Shown: one piece after another, positions 35,358 to 43,539 of the stretch
Layout of the letters: each line of letters opens with the position of its first letter
How positions within the stretch are numbered: position 1 is the first letter of the stretch
NCBI GenBank assembly: GCA_035314825.1
Contig: DATFYX010000001.1
Location: 1 to 64,000 of the forward strand
Source of the DNA: Candidatus Eremiobacteraceae bacterium
Lineage (GTDB): Bacteria > Vulcanimicrobiota > Vulcanimicrobiia > Eremiobacterales > Eremiobacteraceae
Reading direction: 5' to 3'
Length of the DNA stretch: 64,000 bases
Notes under the pieces: generated by a model
What the model was told of the DNA's origin: nothing
The model's database searches: none
What the model saw: the letters and a program-made list of their open reading frames with translations, nothing else
Translations under genes and position numbers: made by a program

Positions 35358-35779
35358 GGCTGGTACCTGCGCGCGCGAGGCGGCATCGCCAACGAGCAGA
35401 TCCACAGCGGACCTACGAGCAGGTGGACCAGGTTGTTGAGGAATGCCGGTTTCTTGCCTTCGTACCCGTGGCCGACGAACTGGAAGATCCAGCCGACGAC
35501 GAACGCGCCGACGGCGACCGGCCAGGGCGTGTAGCGTCCGGCGACGTAGAGCGCCGCGAAGGCGACCAGCGCGACGAGCGCGAGGCGCACGTCCAGACGC
35601 AGATAAAACGCGATGATCAGCACACCGACGACCATGCCGAGGTCGATCGGGCCGATCTTGACCAGTTCGAGCAGCGAGAACAGCGCCCAGACGATGAGCG
35701 GGATGCCGATCTCGTGGCAGATGAGATTGCGCCGGTCCGTGTGATACGACGCGTATTCTGCGAAGTAGCGATCGACCAT
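35354..35779 (-). CDS. DUF962 / Mpo1-like membrane protein
   Basis: 141 aa with four membrane segments. VDRYFAEYASYHTDRRNLICHEIGIPLIVW at the N-terminus (Tyr/His-rich, read in parts: YASYHTDRRN, CHEIGIPL) and FQFVGHGYEGKKPAFLNNL near the C-terminus are the diagnostic blocks of DUF962, which includes yeast Mpo1, an iron-dependent dioxygenase that alpha-oxidises 2-hydroxy fatty acids. The conserved His residues are present. AAGGAG lies 11 nt before the ATG. First gene of the minus-strand run down to 29.25 kb. Confidence 0.85.
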   Translation of the reverse strand: MVDRYFAEYASYHTDRRNLICHEIGIPLIVWALFSLLELVKIGPIDLGMVVGVLIIAFYLRLDVRLALVALVAFAALYVAGRYTPWPVAVGAFVVGWIFQFVGHGYEGKKPAFLNNLVHLLVGPLWICSLAMPPRARRYQP

Positions 35780-35866
35780 CGTTGTGCAGCTCCTTCACAC
35801 GTTCTTCGCATCGCGGCGGGCGCGCACCTATTCTGTTCGAGAACGACCTCCGCGCCAAAGTCAAGA

Positions 35867-35896
35867 CTTGTTTTGTCGCGCGCCAAGTGCTAGTGT
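35867..35896 (+). promoter_or_regulatory. Possible promoter of the 6S RNA gene
   Basis: TTGTTT (35867-35872) and TAGTGT (35891-35896) with 18-nt spacing, predicted start near 35903, about 20 nt before the conserved 5' strand of the 6S closing stem. The match to consensus is partial. Confidence 0.4.
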
Positions 35897-35919
35897 GGGG
35901 CCACGCGCGAGCGATCGCG

Positions 35920-36110
35920 CGAGATCTCCCTGCGGTGTGCGCCAGTCCGCTTTGTGATTGAGCCAACGCAATCACAACGGGAGCCGATCTCCGGGCCGCT
36001 TTGAGCAAGCCCTCCACGAGAGGGAAGCCTGTGTCCGGCCGGGTGAGCACCCACCTGCGAGAGCAGGTTCAGATCCCTTGCGGGCAACGGCACTTCGGGG
36101 CAGAGCATAG
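35920..36110 (+). ncRNA. ssrS: 6S RNA
   Basis: A 355-nt gap between two minus-strand genes holds a structured plus-strand RNA. The closing stem is formed by TCTCCCTGCGGTG (35925-35937) and CACTTCGGGGCAGA (36092-36105, one bulged C), the counterpart of the conserved 6S ends (CUCCCUGAGGUG and ACGGCACUUCGGGGAG). GCCAGTCC and GAGCC follow the 5' strand, AAGCCTGTGTCCGGCC lies in the right half, and AACGGCACTTCGGGG closes it. About 180 nt between stem ends is the usual 6S length. 6S RNA binds housekeeping RNA polymerase as an open-promoter mimic in stationary phase. It has its own terminator. Confidence 0.75.
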
Positions 36111-36111
36111 A

Positions 36112-36140
36112 CGGCTCGCGAACAGCGGGCCGTTTTATTG
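36112..36140 (+). terminator. Rho-independent terminator of 6S RNA
   Basis: ACGGCTCGC / GCGGGCCGT (9 bp, one G-U pair), 5-nt loop GAACA, followed by TTTATT. The T-run touches the stop of the convergent TIM-barrel gene. Confidence 0.8.
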
Positions 36141-36827
36141 GGGGGCGTAGAAGCTTTGCGCCCAGCGGCGCAGACGCAGCGCGTCCAGCGAGCCGCCTTC
36201 ATCTTCTAAGCTGACGAAGCCGCGGAAGCGCAGCGCAGCGGCGAGATCATCGCCGCTCGGCCCCGCCGTCATGATCACCGCATCGCCGGCGTGGCTCTCC
36301 CAGGACACCGTCGCAGGCACGGCTGGTCGCAGCCATGCCGAGTCGCACTCCTTGAAGGCCCGCTTGATGTCGGCTTCGTCGGCGATCAAGGTATTGTCGC
36401 GAGGCGTCACCGCCAGCGTCACGTTGCGGCGCTTGGCGTGATCGCTCGAATATTTCAACGCTCGGATCAGTTCGCGCCACGCGACGCCTGGCGAACCCGC
36501 CGCCGCGCCGCACGAGAAGCGCACCAACGGCGCGCCAAGCGTTGCCGCGGCGTCCAAAACCGCTTTCATCTCATCGACCTGCGGATCGAACTCGCCCGCG
36601 CCGAGCGCAAGCGCGGTGTTCACGCCGGCGATCGTCAAGCGCCGGTCGACGCACAGTTTCTTGAGCTGCGCGAGATAGTCGTCATCGCGGCGCGGGAAGT
36701 GCTCGATGCTCATGTCGACGCCATCGAGCGCCGGCTCGGCGCCGCACAGGTCGATCCACTCGAGCTGCGTGAGGCGCTTGTCGTCCAAAGCAAGTGCAAA
36801 ACTGCGGGAGCTGAGCGCTAGTCTCAT
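36135..36827 (-). CDS. Xylose-isomerase-like TIM-barrel protein
   Basis: 230 aa from ATG 36827. MRLALSSRSFALAL, CGAEPALDGVDMSIEHFP, RLTIAGVNTALALGAGEFD, GAPLVRFSCGA and VTLAVTPRDNTLIADEADIK follow the pattern of AP-endonuclease-2/sugar-isomerase barrels. The usual metal-binding His/Glu set is incomplete by eye (VTPRD where VEPH or similar is common), so it may not be a metal-dependent isomerase. Function unknown. The frame is open to 36920, but the upstream residues are non-family. Divergent from the PTP-RpiB gene. Confidence 0.7.
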   Translation of the reverse strand: MRLALSSRSFALALDDKRLTQLEWIDLCGAEPALDGVDMSIEHFPRRDDDYLAQLKKLCVDRRLTIAGVNTALALGAGEFDPQVDEMKAVLDAAATLGAPLVRFSCGAAAGSPGVAWRELIRALKYSSDHAKRRNVTLAVTPRDNTLIADEADIKRAFKECDSAWLRPAVPATVSWESHAGDAVIMTAGPSGDDLAAALRFRGFVSLEDEGGSLDALRLRRWAQSFYAPQ

Positions 36828-36886
36828 CGAGAGCGCCGTTCTTCGCGACGGACTCGCGCCCTTTCGGGTCGAAAGCCGGCGAGGAG

Positions 36887-37870
36887 ATGTCGACCTCCGA
36901 TCCGCGCCCCCGCGCCGCACCGATGCTGCTGTTCGTCTGCAGCGGCAACATCTGCCGCAGCCCTATGGCTGAGGCCATCGCGGCACATACAGCGCGCGAG
37001 TCCGGCTTCGACATCCGCGTCGCGAGTTCGGGGACGATGGGCCTGGTCGACATGCCGGCCGAAGATACCGCCTGTCAGGTCATCGAAGAGCTGGGGTTGA
37101 CGCTGCGCCGCCATCGCGCTCGCCAGACGACCCGCGAACACGTGCGCGAAGCCGCGCTGGTCGTCGCCGCCACCGGTTCACACCGCTCGTGGTTGCGCGT
37201 GCACGAGCCGGATGCCCAACACATCGTCAGCTTCGACGAGCTCACCGGATTGGGCGACGTGCCCGACCCATACGGTCGAAGCCTCGAAGAATATCGGGCG
37301 GTGCGCGACATGCTCGTGGCGGGCATGCCCCGCGTCTTGGCCGAGCTCAAGGCCAGGCATGCGGCAGGCGCGAACGATGACCAGGTCCGTATGAACGATT
37401 CGAATGCGCACGTCTACCGCATCGCCGTGGGCGCCGATCACGCGGGATTCCTGTACAAGCAGAAGCTCGCAGAACTGCTGCGCGAGTGGGGCCACGAAGT
37501 GGTGGATTTCGGCACCTACTCCACCGACCCAGTCGATTATCCGCTCATCGCGTTCAAGGTCGGCGAGGCCGTCGGCAGCGGCGAGTTCGAGCGCGGCGTC
37601 TTGGTGTGCGGCTCGAGCATCGGCATCGCGATGGCCGCCAACAAAGTACGCGGCGCGCGCGCCGCGCCGGTCGCCGAACCCTATTCCGCGCAGCTGTCGC
37701 GCGAGCACAATCACGCCAACATCATCTGCTTCGCGGAGCGATTGGTCGGCTGGGAGATGATCGTCGAGTGCCTGCGCGTGTGGCTGCAGACCGAGGGCGA
37801 AGGTGGCCGCCATGCGCGGCGTGTGGCTGAGATCGACGAATACGATCCAGACAGCAAGGAGCACATCTAG
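36887..37870 (+). CDS. Fusion of low-molecular-weight protein-tyrosine phosphatase and RpiB
   Basis: 327 aa in one uninterrupted frame. Residues ~13-160: LMW-PTP with the P-loop [15 protein letters not shown] (Cx5R-S) and the general-acid Asp in DVPDPYGRS. Residues ~175-310: RpiB/LacAB sugar-phosphate isomerase with [37 protein letters not shown] (active-site Cys) and [15 protein letters not shown]. So one chain should carry both tyrosine-phosphate (or arginine-phosphate) phosphatase and ribose-5-P isomerase B activity. ATG 36887 has GGAG directly adjacent; ATG 36923 is an alternative start. Followed after 2 nt by glyA. Confidence 0.92.
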   Translation: MSTSDPRPRAAPMLLFVCSGNICRSPMAEAIAAHTARESGFDIRVASSGTMGLVDMPAEDTACQVIEELGLTLRRHRARQTTREHVREAALVVAATGSHRSWLRVHEPDAQHIVSFDELTGLGDVPDPYGRSLEEYRAVRDMLVAGMPRVLAELKARHAAGANDDQVRMNDSNAHVYRIAVGADHAGFLYKQKLAELLREWGHEVVDFGTYSTDPVDYPLIAFKVGEAVGSGEFERGVLVCGSSIGIAMAANKVRGARAAPVAEPYSAQLSREHNHANIICFAERLVGWEMIVECLRVWLQTEGEGGRHARRVAEIDEYDPDSKEHI

Positions 37871-37872
37871 AC

Positions 37873-39126
37873 GTGAACGCGCGCCTGCTCGAGCACGCCG
37901 TGCTCGCGACGCAAGACCCCGAGATCTACGACGCGATCCTCAAAGAAGAAGAGCGCCAGCGCAAGAACCTGGAGCTGATCGCCTCGGAGAATTACGTCAG
38001 CGCGGCCGTGCGCGAAGCCGCGGCCAGCGTCATGACCAACAAGTACGCAGAGGGCTACCCCGGCAAGCGTTACTACGGCGGCTGCGAATTCGTCGACCTG
38101 GCCGAGACGCTGGCGATCGAGCGGCTCAAGAAGCTGTTCGGCGTCGAGTACGCCAACGTGCAGCCGCATTCGGGCGCGCAGGCGAACATGGCGGTCTATT
38201 TCGCCGCCGTCAAACCGGGCGACACGGTGATGGGCGCCGCGCTCGATCACGGCGGCCATCTGACGCATGGCAGCAAGGTCAACTTCAGCGGCAAGCTCTA
38301 CAACTCGGTCGGCTATACGGTAAGCCGCGAGACCGAGCAGTTCGACTACGACGAGATCCGCGCGCTCGCCAAAGAGCATCAGCCCAAGCTGATCGTCACC
38401 GGTTGGAGCGCCTACTCGCGCATCCCGGATTGGAAGGCGTTCGCCGACATCGCGCACGAGGTCGGCGCGGTGCTCATGGCCGACATCGCGCACGTCGCCG
38501 GGTTGGTGGCAACCGGCATCCACCCGACGCCGGTCGGGCACGCCGATTTCGTCACGACGACGACGCACAAGACGCTGCGCGGCCCGCGCGGCGGCGCTGT
38601 GATGTGCGACGCGGAGCGCGGCAAGGCCATCGCTAAGAATGTCTTCCCGGGCATCCAGGGCGGCCCGCTCATGCACATCATCGCGGCCAAGGCGGTCGCG
38701 TTCCGGGAGGCGCTGCGCCCCGAGTTCGGCGCGTACGCGCGCCAGGTGGTGGGCAACGCGAAGGCGCTGGCGGCGGCGCTGCAGACGCACGGCTTGCGCA
38801 TCGTGACCGGCGGGACCGACAACCACCTCATGCTCGTGGACGTGTCGGTGCGCGGGTTGACCGGCAAGGACGTCGAGGTCTATCTGGACGAGATCGGCAT
38901 CACGGTCAACAAGAACACCATCCCGTTCGACAAGAATCCGCCCACCGTCGCCAGCGGCGTGCGCATCGGCACGCCGGCGATCACGACGCGCGGCATGAGA
39001 GAAGACCAAATGGTCGAGATCGCGGCGATCATCGGCGCGGCGATGGACGACATCGGCCCGCGGGCGCGCGTCGGTCAGCTGCGCGACCGGGTCTACGAGT
39101 TGACCGCGCAGTTCGACGTGCCGTAG
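37873..39126 (+). CDS. glyA: Serine hydroxymethyltransferase
   Basis: 417 aa, GTG start. [54 protein letters not shown] and the PLP-lysine block [15 protein letters not shown], then [11 protein letters not shown]. Interconverts serine and glycine, charging tetrahydrofolate with C1 units, which links to purH. Neighbouring rpiB domain and dCMP deaminase place it in a nucleotide-precursor operon. Confidence 0.96.
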   Translation: MNARLLEHAVLATQDPEIYDAILKEEERQRKNLELIASENYVSAAVREAAASVMTNKYAEGYPGKRYYGGCEFVDLAETLAIERLKKLFGVEYANVQPHSGAQANMAVYFAAVKPGDTVMGAALDHGGHLTHGSKVNFSGKLYNSVGYTVSRETEQFDYDEIRALAKEHQPKLIVTGWSAYSRIPDWKAFADIAHEVGAVLMADIAHVAGLVATGIHPTPVGHADFVTTTTHKTLRGPRGGAVMCDAERGKAIAKNVFPGIQGGPLMHIIAAKAVAFREALRPEFGAYARQVVGNAKALAAALQTHGLRIVTGGTDNHLMLVDVSVRGLTGKDVEVYLDEIGITVNKNTIPFDKNPPTVASGVRIGTPAITTRGMREDQMVEIAAIIGAAMDDIGPRARVGQLRDRVYELTAQFDVP

Positions 39127-39138
39127 TCCGCCATCGCT

Positions 39139-39612
39139 GTGAAAGAGACGCTGCCGCACATCCCCGAGCCGACCACCCACGACCGCCCGTCCTGGGACGA
39201 GTATTTCATGGCGATCACGCGCGCGGTGGCGACGCGGGCGACCTGCTCGCGGCGCAGCGTCGGCGCGGTGATCGTCAAAGACAAACGCATCCTCGCCACC
39301 GGCTATAACGGCGCGCCGATCGGCATGCGCCACTGCGATCATACGAACGGCGGCGACATGCGCGACGGCCATTGCGCGCGCTCGACGCACGCGGAGCAGA
39401 ATGCGCTGGTGCAAGCCGCCCGCTATGGCACGTCGATCGCCGGCGGCACGATCTACTGCACCGATCACCCGTGTCTGACGTGCGCGAAGCTGCTCATCAA
39501 TGCCGGCATCACGCGCGTCGTGTACGAAGCCGCCTATCCCGACGATCTGGCTGCCGCGCTCCTGAACGAGGCCGGCACGCGCCTCGACCGGCTCGCGACG
39601 CGGACGCGATGA
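39139..39612 (+). CDS. Deoxycytidylate (dCMP) deaminase
   Basis: 157 aa. Zinc-dependent deaminase: STHAEQNALVQAAR (HAE) and DHPCLTCAKLLINAGI (PCxxC), plus RRSVGAVIVKDKRILATGYNGAP. Long loop CDHTNGGDMRDGHC as in ComEB/dCMP deaminases. Makes dUMP for thymidylate synthesis. GTG start; overlaps the wecA start by 4 nt. Confidence 0.92.
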   Translation: MKETLPHIPEPTTHDRPSWDEYFMAITRAVATRATCSRRSVGAVIVKDKRILATGYNGAPIGMRHCDHTNGGDMRDGHCARSTHAEQNALVQAARYGTSIAGGTIYCTDHPCLTCAKLLINAGITRVVYEAAYPDDLAAALLNEAGTRLDRLATRTR

Positions 39613-40664
39613 CGGCGCTCGCGGCTCTCGTGACGCTGGCGGCGCCGATCCGCTTCAGCATCAACATCTACGCGCTGTGCGCGGTGACGTTCGTGCTCGC
39701 GTTCGCGGCGTGCGCGCTGGTGACGCCGCTGGTGATCCGCGCGGCGATCAAGCTTGGGCACTTCGACGAGCCCGACGGCGACCGGCGCATCCACACCGAA
39801 CCGACGCCGCGTCTCGGCGGCATCGCGATCTATCTCGGGTTCACGCTCGCGCTGTTCGTCACGCTCAACGTGGCGCTGTCCAACAACAGCGTCATCGCGC
39901 GCTACCTCGACACGCCGGATCTGGCCAAGATCATCGGTTTGCTGTTCGGCGGCACGCTGATGATGGGCGTCGGCCTGTGGGATGACGTGATGGGAATGCG
40001 CGCGCGCAACAAGTTCATCGCGCAGTTCGCGGTGGCGCTCGTCGCGGTGCTGTTCTACGGCTTCACCATCTACCATCTGCGCCTGCCGCACTTCGGTCTG
40101 GTCGAACTGGGCTGGTTCGGGATCCCGTTCTCGCTCTTCTGGTACCTCGGAATGGTCAATGCGATCAACTTCCTCGATGGGCTCGATGGCCTGGTCGCCG
40201 GGTACACCACCATCGCGTGCGTCGCGCTCACCGTCATCTCGCTGCTCAAAGGGCAGTATCTGGTGGCGATCACGACGTGCGCCCTCGCCGGCGCCGCGGC
40301 CGGCTTCTTGCCGTTCAACTACAGTCCGGCACGCATCTTCATGGGCGACGGCGGGTCGCTGTTCATCGGCTTCGTGCTCGCCACGGTCGGCGTGATGGGA
40401 ACCGAGAAACAAGCGGTCGCGATCTCGCTCGTCGTGCCGCTGCTCATCCTGGCGCTGCCGATCCTCGACACCGCCAAAGTCATCGCGCGCCGCCTCCACA
40501 AGGGCGCTCCGCTTTCGGGCGCGGACCGCGAACACGTGCACCACCAGCTGCTCGATCTAGGCCTGTCGCAGCGCCAGGCGGTGTTGCTGATCTACGCCGT
40601 GTGCGGCATCCTAGGCGTGGTCGCCATCGTGCTCTCGCTGCCCAAAGGACCGCACATCTTTTGA
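39609..40664 (+). CDS. wecA: Undecaprenyl-phosphate GlcNAc-1-phosphate transferase (WecA/TagO type)
   Basis: 351 aa, about 10-11 membrane segments. Asp-rich motif GLWDDVMGMRARNKF, NAINFLDGLDGLVAG, ARIFMGDGGSLFIGF and the C-terminal His motif DREHVHHQLLDLGLS are the four catalytic blocks of the MraY/WecA family; the HxHH type favours WecA/TagO. Starts a lipid-linked glycan (O-antigen, enterobacterial common antigen or teichoic-acid-like). Directly coupled to wecB (TGATG). Confidence 0.92.
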   Translation: MTALAALVTLAAPIRFSINIYALCAVTFVLAFAACALVTPLVIRAAIKLGHFDEPDGDRRIHTEPTPRLGGIAIYLGFTLALFVTLNVALSNNSVIARYLDTPDLAKIIGLLFGGTLMMGVGLWDDVMGMRARNKFIAQFAVALVAVLFYGFTIYHLRLPHFGLVELGWFGIPFSLFWYLGMVNAINFLDGLDGLVAGYTTIACVALTVISLLKGQYLVAITTCALAGAAAGFLPFNYSPARIFMGDGGSLFIGFVLATVGVMGTEKQAVAISLVVPLLILALPILDTAKVIARRLHKGAPLSGADREHVHHQLLDLGLSQRQAVLLIYAVCGILGVVAIVLSLPKGPHIF

Positions 40665-41830
40665 TGTGTCCGCTGCGGGTAGCCGTCGTCTTCGGCACGC
40701 GACCCGACGCCGTGAAGATGGCGCCGGTGATGCTCGAACTCGCGCGCGACGCGCGCTTCGAGTGCGTCCCCATCGCGACCGGGCAGCACCGCGAGATGAT
40801 GGACGACGTGCTCGCGCTGTTCGGCATCGCGCCCGAACACGATCTCGAGGTGATGACCGAGGGCCAGTCGCTCACCGACGTGACGACGCGAGTCCTCGAG
40901 CGCCTTGGGCCCGTGCTGGGGGACGTGCGCCCCGATACGGTGCTCGTCCACGGCGACACCACCACCTCGACCGCCGCGGCGCTCGCTTCCTATTATAAGA
41001 AGATCCCAGTCGGCCACGTCGAGGCGGGCCTGCGCACCGACACCATTTACGAGCCGTTCCCCGAGGAGATGAACCGGCGCCTCACCGGGGTGCTCGCGAC
41101 CCACCATTTCGCGCCCACGCCGACGGCGCGCGAGAACCTGCTGCGCGAAGGCAAGGATCCGCACAGCATCGTGGTCACCGGCAACACCGTGATCGACGCC
41201 CTCCTGTGGATGCACGGACGCACGACGGCAGGCGATGCGCCTGCCGTCGCCACGCAGCGGATGATCTTCGTCGAAGCGCACCGACGCGAGAACCTCGGCG
41301 AACCGCTCGAAGCGATCTGCCGCGCACTGCGCTCGGTGGTGAAGCGCCACGAAGACGTGTCGGTACTCTGGCCGGTGCACCAGAACCCGGAGGTCGTCGA
41401 AACGGTGCGGCGCATCTTGGACGGTCAGCCGCGCGTGCACCTCGTCCCGCCGATGAGCTATCGCAGCTTGGTCGGCGCGATCGGACGCTGCACGCTCGTG
41501 GCGACCGACTCGGGCGGACTGCAAGAAGAAGCGCCATGTCTTGGCAAGCCGGTGCTCGTGCTGCGCCGCGTCACCGAACGGCCCGAAGGCGTGGCAGCCG
41601 GCACGCTGAGGCTGATCGGCACGCAGGAAGCGGCGGTCGCCGCCGCGCTCGACGAATTGCTCGACGATCCCGCGGCGTATGCGCACATGGCGCATGCCGC
41701 CAATCCATACGGCGACGGCCAAGCCGCGCGGCGCATCGCGGACGCGCTCTGGGCGTTTCACCGCAACGGCGCACTGCCTGACGAGTTCGATCCGTCACGC
41801 CCGCCGACGCTGCCGTCCGCCGCGCGGTGA
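40664..41830 (+). CDS. wecB: UDP-N-acetylglucosamine 2-epimerase (non-hydrolysing)
   Basis: 388 aa. VVFGTRPDAVKMAPV, VHGDTTTSTAAALA, HVEAGLRTDTIYEPFPEEMNR (read as VEAGLRT and PEEMNR), EAHRRENLG, VHQNPEVV and TDSGGLQEEAPCLGKPVL are the family blocks. Makes UDP-ManNAc for surface glycans; pairs with WecA. The usual FGTRPE-x-IK reads FGTRPDAVK here. Confidence 0.93.
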   Translation: MCPLRVAVVFGTRPDAVKMAPVMLELARDARFECVPIATGQHREMMDDVLALFGIAPEHDLEVMTEGQSLTDVTTRVLERLGPVLGDVRPDTVLVHGDTTTSTAAALASYYKKIPVGHVEAGLRTDTIYEPFPEEMNRRLTGVLATHHFAPTPTARENLLREGKDPHSIVVTGNTVIDALLWMHGRTTAGDAPAVATQRMIFVEAHRRENLGEPLEAICRALRSVVKRHEDVSVLWPVHQNPEVVETVRRILDGQPRVHLVPPMSYRSLVGAIGRCTLVATDSGGLQEEAPCLGKPVLVLRRVTERPEGVAAGTLRLIGTQEAAVAAALDELLDDPAAYAHMAHAANPYGDGQAARRIADALWAFHRNGALPDEFDPSRPPTLPSAAR

Positions 41831-42027
41831 AGGACCAGACGCCGCTTTCGGTCTCTGCGCTCGGCGCGATCGGGTTCTCGCTGATCGCCAACGTCATCGC
41901 CGGCGGGCTGCTTGGTTTTGCCGCCTACAAGTATCTGCACTGGGGATGGGCGGTGCCGGTCGGGATCCTGGTCGGATTCGTGTCCGGCTTTTTCTCGATG
42001 TTCCGTCAGCTCGCCGCGCTCAAGTGA
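41827..42027 (+). CDS. AtpZ/AtpI-family small membrane protein
   Basis: 66 aa with two membrane helices (SALGAIGFSLIANVIAGGLLG and the VPVGILVGFVSGFFS segment) and a short FRQL-type C-terminus, as in AtpZ/AtpI proteins encoded in front of F-ATPase operons, where they assist assembly of the c-ring or Mg uptake. GTG start overlaps wecB. The ATP synthase genes follow but are separated by an inverted nuclease-like gene. Confidence 0.75.
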   Translation: MKDQTPLSVSALGAIGFSLIANVIAGGLLGFAAYKYLHWGWAVPVGILVGFVSGFFSMFRQLAALK

Positions 42028-42039
42028 TGTAGTAGCGCG

Positions 42040-43035
42040 CTACTGGCCCGTATATGGCTTGATGGTCGCGCTCGTCACGTAGGCCGTCAGGATGAGCGAG
42101 TCTAGCATTTGCGCCGCGGCTGCGAGCCGCAACGCCGTGAACCTCACGCCGTCCGCATGCGCGGCGCTCGTCGAATCGGCTAGATCGAACGCACCGCGCT
42201 TTTGCAGATCGTAGAACGGGATCACTTCGCGCGCCGTCGCCGCGATGTAGCCCGCGACCTCCGGTTGCGGTACGGTCTGGAAGGTCTGCACCGCTCCGAC
42301 CAGCGGCGTGACGGCCGCCGGCGTCAAGAACTTGACCACGAAGTCGTCCTCAAACTCGGCATGGGTGTTGCTTGCGGTTGTGTAGCCGCTCGGGTTCGGA
42401 TATTTCCCCCACCCGTTGTAATGGATCGAGACATGCAGCGGCTGGGTCGCGTCGCCGACGAAATGCGAGAAGATGCCGATGTCATGAATGGTCAGCGCGC
42501 GGCGCCGGTCCACTTCGGTTTGCGCAGCCGCGCGCTCGCCCGGCTCAGCGCTGGCCAGCGCGTCTTGCGCGAATCGCTCGAGCGCGAAATCGGTGCGCAC
42601 TTGTTCGTAGCCTTCAAGGATCGCGTATGGCAAGAATCCGACGGAATATGCGTCGATCGGCGGACTCGCGCTGTAGAGCGCGACGATATATTCGTCACGC
42701 GTCGGCGGAAGCGCGCCCAGCTCCAAGACCCCGGCGATGCGCCCGTCGTCGCCGATATCGATGTAATGGTCCGTCGACCACTCGCGAAACCACGCCCGTT
42801 CGTCCTGTTGCCCGACCTTGAGACGGTCTTCTTCGGTCTGCAGGTAGACGATCTGCGCCTTCGCCGAATCGGTGCGCATCCAGTCGGGCAGCGCGGCGGG
42901 AAGATGCGCGACCGCGGCATCGCCGATGATCTCGTGGCCGCGCAATCCCCACGCACGCGCGGGCGCAACGGCCGACATGACGAAACAAAGGAGCCAGCAG
43001 ATGGCGAAAGCGGCATTTCTCATAGACTTCCTCAT
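42040..43035 (-). CDS. S1/P1-nuclease-like zinc-dependent secreted protein
   Basis: 331 aa. Signal peptide (NAAFAICWLLCFVMSAVAPARA) followed at once by WGLRGHEIIGDAA: the mature N-terminal Trp and the His of GHE are zinc ligands in S1/P1 nucleases and phospholipase C. Further His/Asp ligands in FSHFVGDATQPLHVS and THAEFEDDFV. Predicted to hydrolyse single-stranded nucleic acids or phospholipids outside the cell. Encoded on the opposite strand between two atpI-like genes. Confidence 0.8.
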   Translation of the reverse strand: MRKSMRNAAFAICWLLCFVMSAVAPARAWGLRGHEIIGDAAVAHLPAALPDWMRTDSAKAQIVYLQTEEDRLKVGQQDERAWFREWSTDHYIDIGDDGRIAGVLELGALPPTRDEYIVALYSASPPIDAYSVGFLPYAILEGYEQVRTDFALERFAQDALASAEPGERAAAQTEVDRRRALTIHDIGIFSHFVGDATQPLHVSIHYNGWGKYPNPSGYTTASNTHAEFEDDFVVKFLTPAAVTPLVGAVQTFQTVPQPEVAGYIAATAREVIPFYDLQKRGAFDLADSTSAAHADGVRFTALRLAAAAQMLDSLILTAYVTSATIKPYTGQ

Positions 43036-43126
43036 GCTAACTGCGCCGCGTTAACGGGTCATTATCGGCGTACGAGCGTTCGAAGGGGAGGGCGGTTTCC
43101 GGAGCCGCACGAACCAGCCAAATTCC

Positions 43127-43531
43127 ATGGAAAGCTTCCGCACGTTTCAGGCAGCGGTGGCGTTGCGCAGCCTGGCGGTCGGGGCTGCCGCTGCGGTCGC
43201 TTTGGCCCTGAGCCATCAGCCTCTACCGGCGATCGCGCTGTTCGCGGGCACGCTGATAGGCATGGCCTACCTTTTCCACATCGCCACCAGCTTCGACCGG
43301 CTGACGAGAGGCGGCAAACGCTACCTGCCGTTCTTGACGATCGAATCGCTGTTGCGCGTGCTGCTCGCCGGGGCGGCCCCGTTCTTCATCGTCGGGCGCG
43401 GTCCATGGCTCGGCTACTTCACGTACCTTGCCGGATTTGTCGCACCGCTGGCAGTGGCCATCTGGGTGTACAAGAATAGAATCGTTGACGGTCCCGCGCA
43501 GACGGGCGCGACCGGAACGACTCCAGTGTAA
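43127..43531 (+). CDS. atpI: ATP synthase subunit I-like membrane protein
   Basis: 134 aa with four predicted helices (SLAVGAAAAVALALS, PAIALFAGTLIGMAYLF, SLLRVLLAGAAPFFIV and YLAGFVAPLAVAIWVY), the layout of ATP-synt_I proteins. Sits directly in front of atpB (8 nt gap). Probably an assembly factor of the F0 sector; sequence is weakly conserved in this family. Confidence 0.75.
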   Translation: MESFRTFQAAVALRSLAVGAAAAVALALSHQPLPAIALFAGTLIGMAYLFHIATSFDRLTRGGKRYLPFLTIESLLRVLLAGAAPFFIVGRGPWLGYFTYLAGFVAPLAVAIWVYKNRIVDGPAQTGATGTTPV

Positions 43532-43539
43532 AGGACGCG

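Noticed and set aside
34935-36050. A 371-codon minus-strand frame running across the small unknown protein, the DUF962 gene and the 6S region.
   Set aside because: Only its C-terminal 140 codons look coding; the upstream part overlaps DUF962 in another frame and the structured 6S RNA.
37867-39468. A 533-codon frame antisense to glyA and dCMP deaminase.
   Set aside because: Composition of an antisense shadow (Asp/Arg/His-rich), no family features.
43036-43126. Promoter for the atp genes in the gap between the nuclease-like gene and atpI.
   Set aside because: Only weak -10-like TCATTATC without a matching -35; not enough to call.
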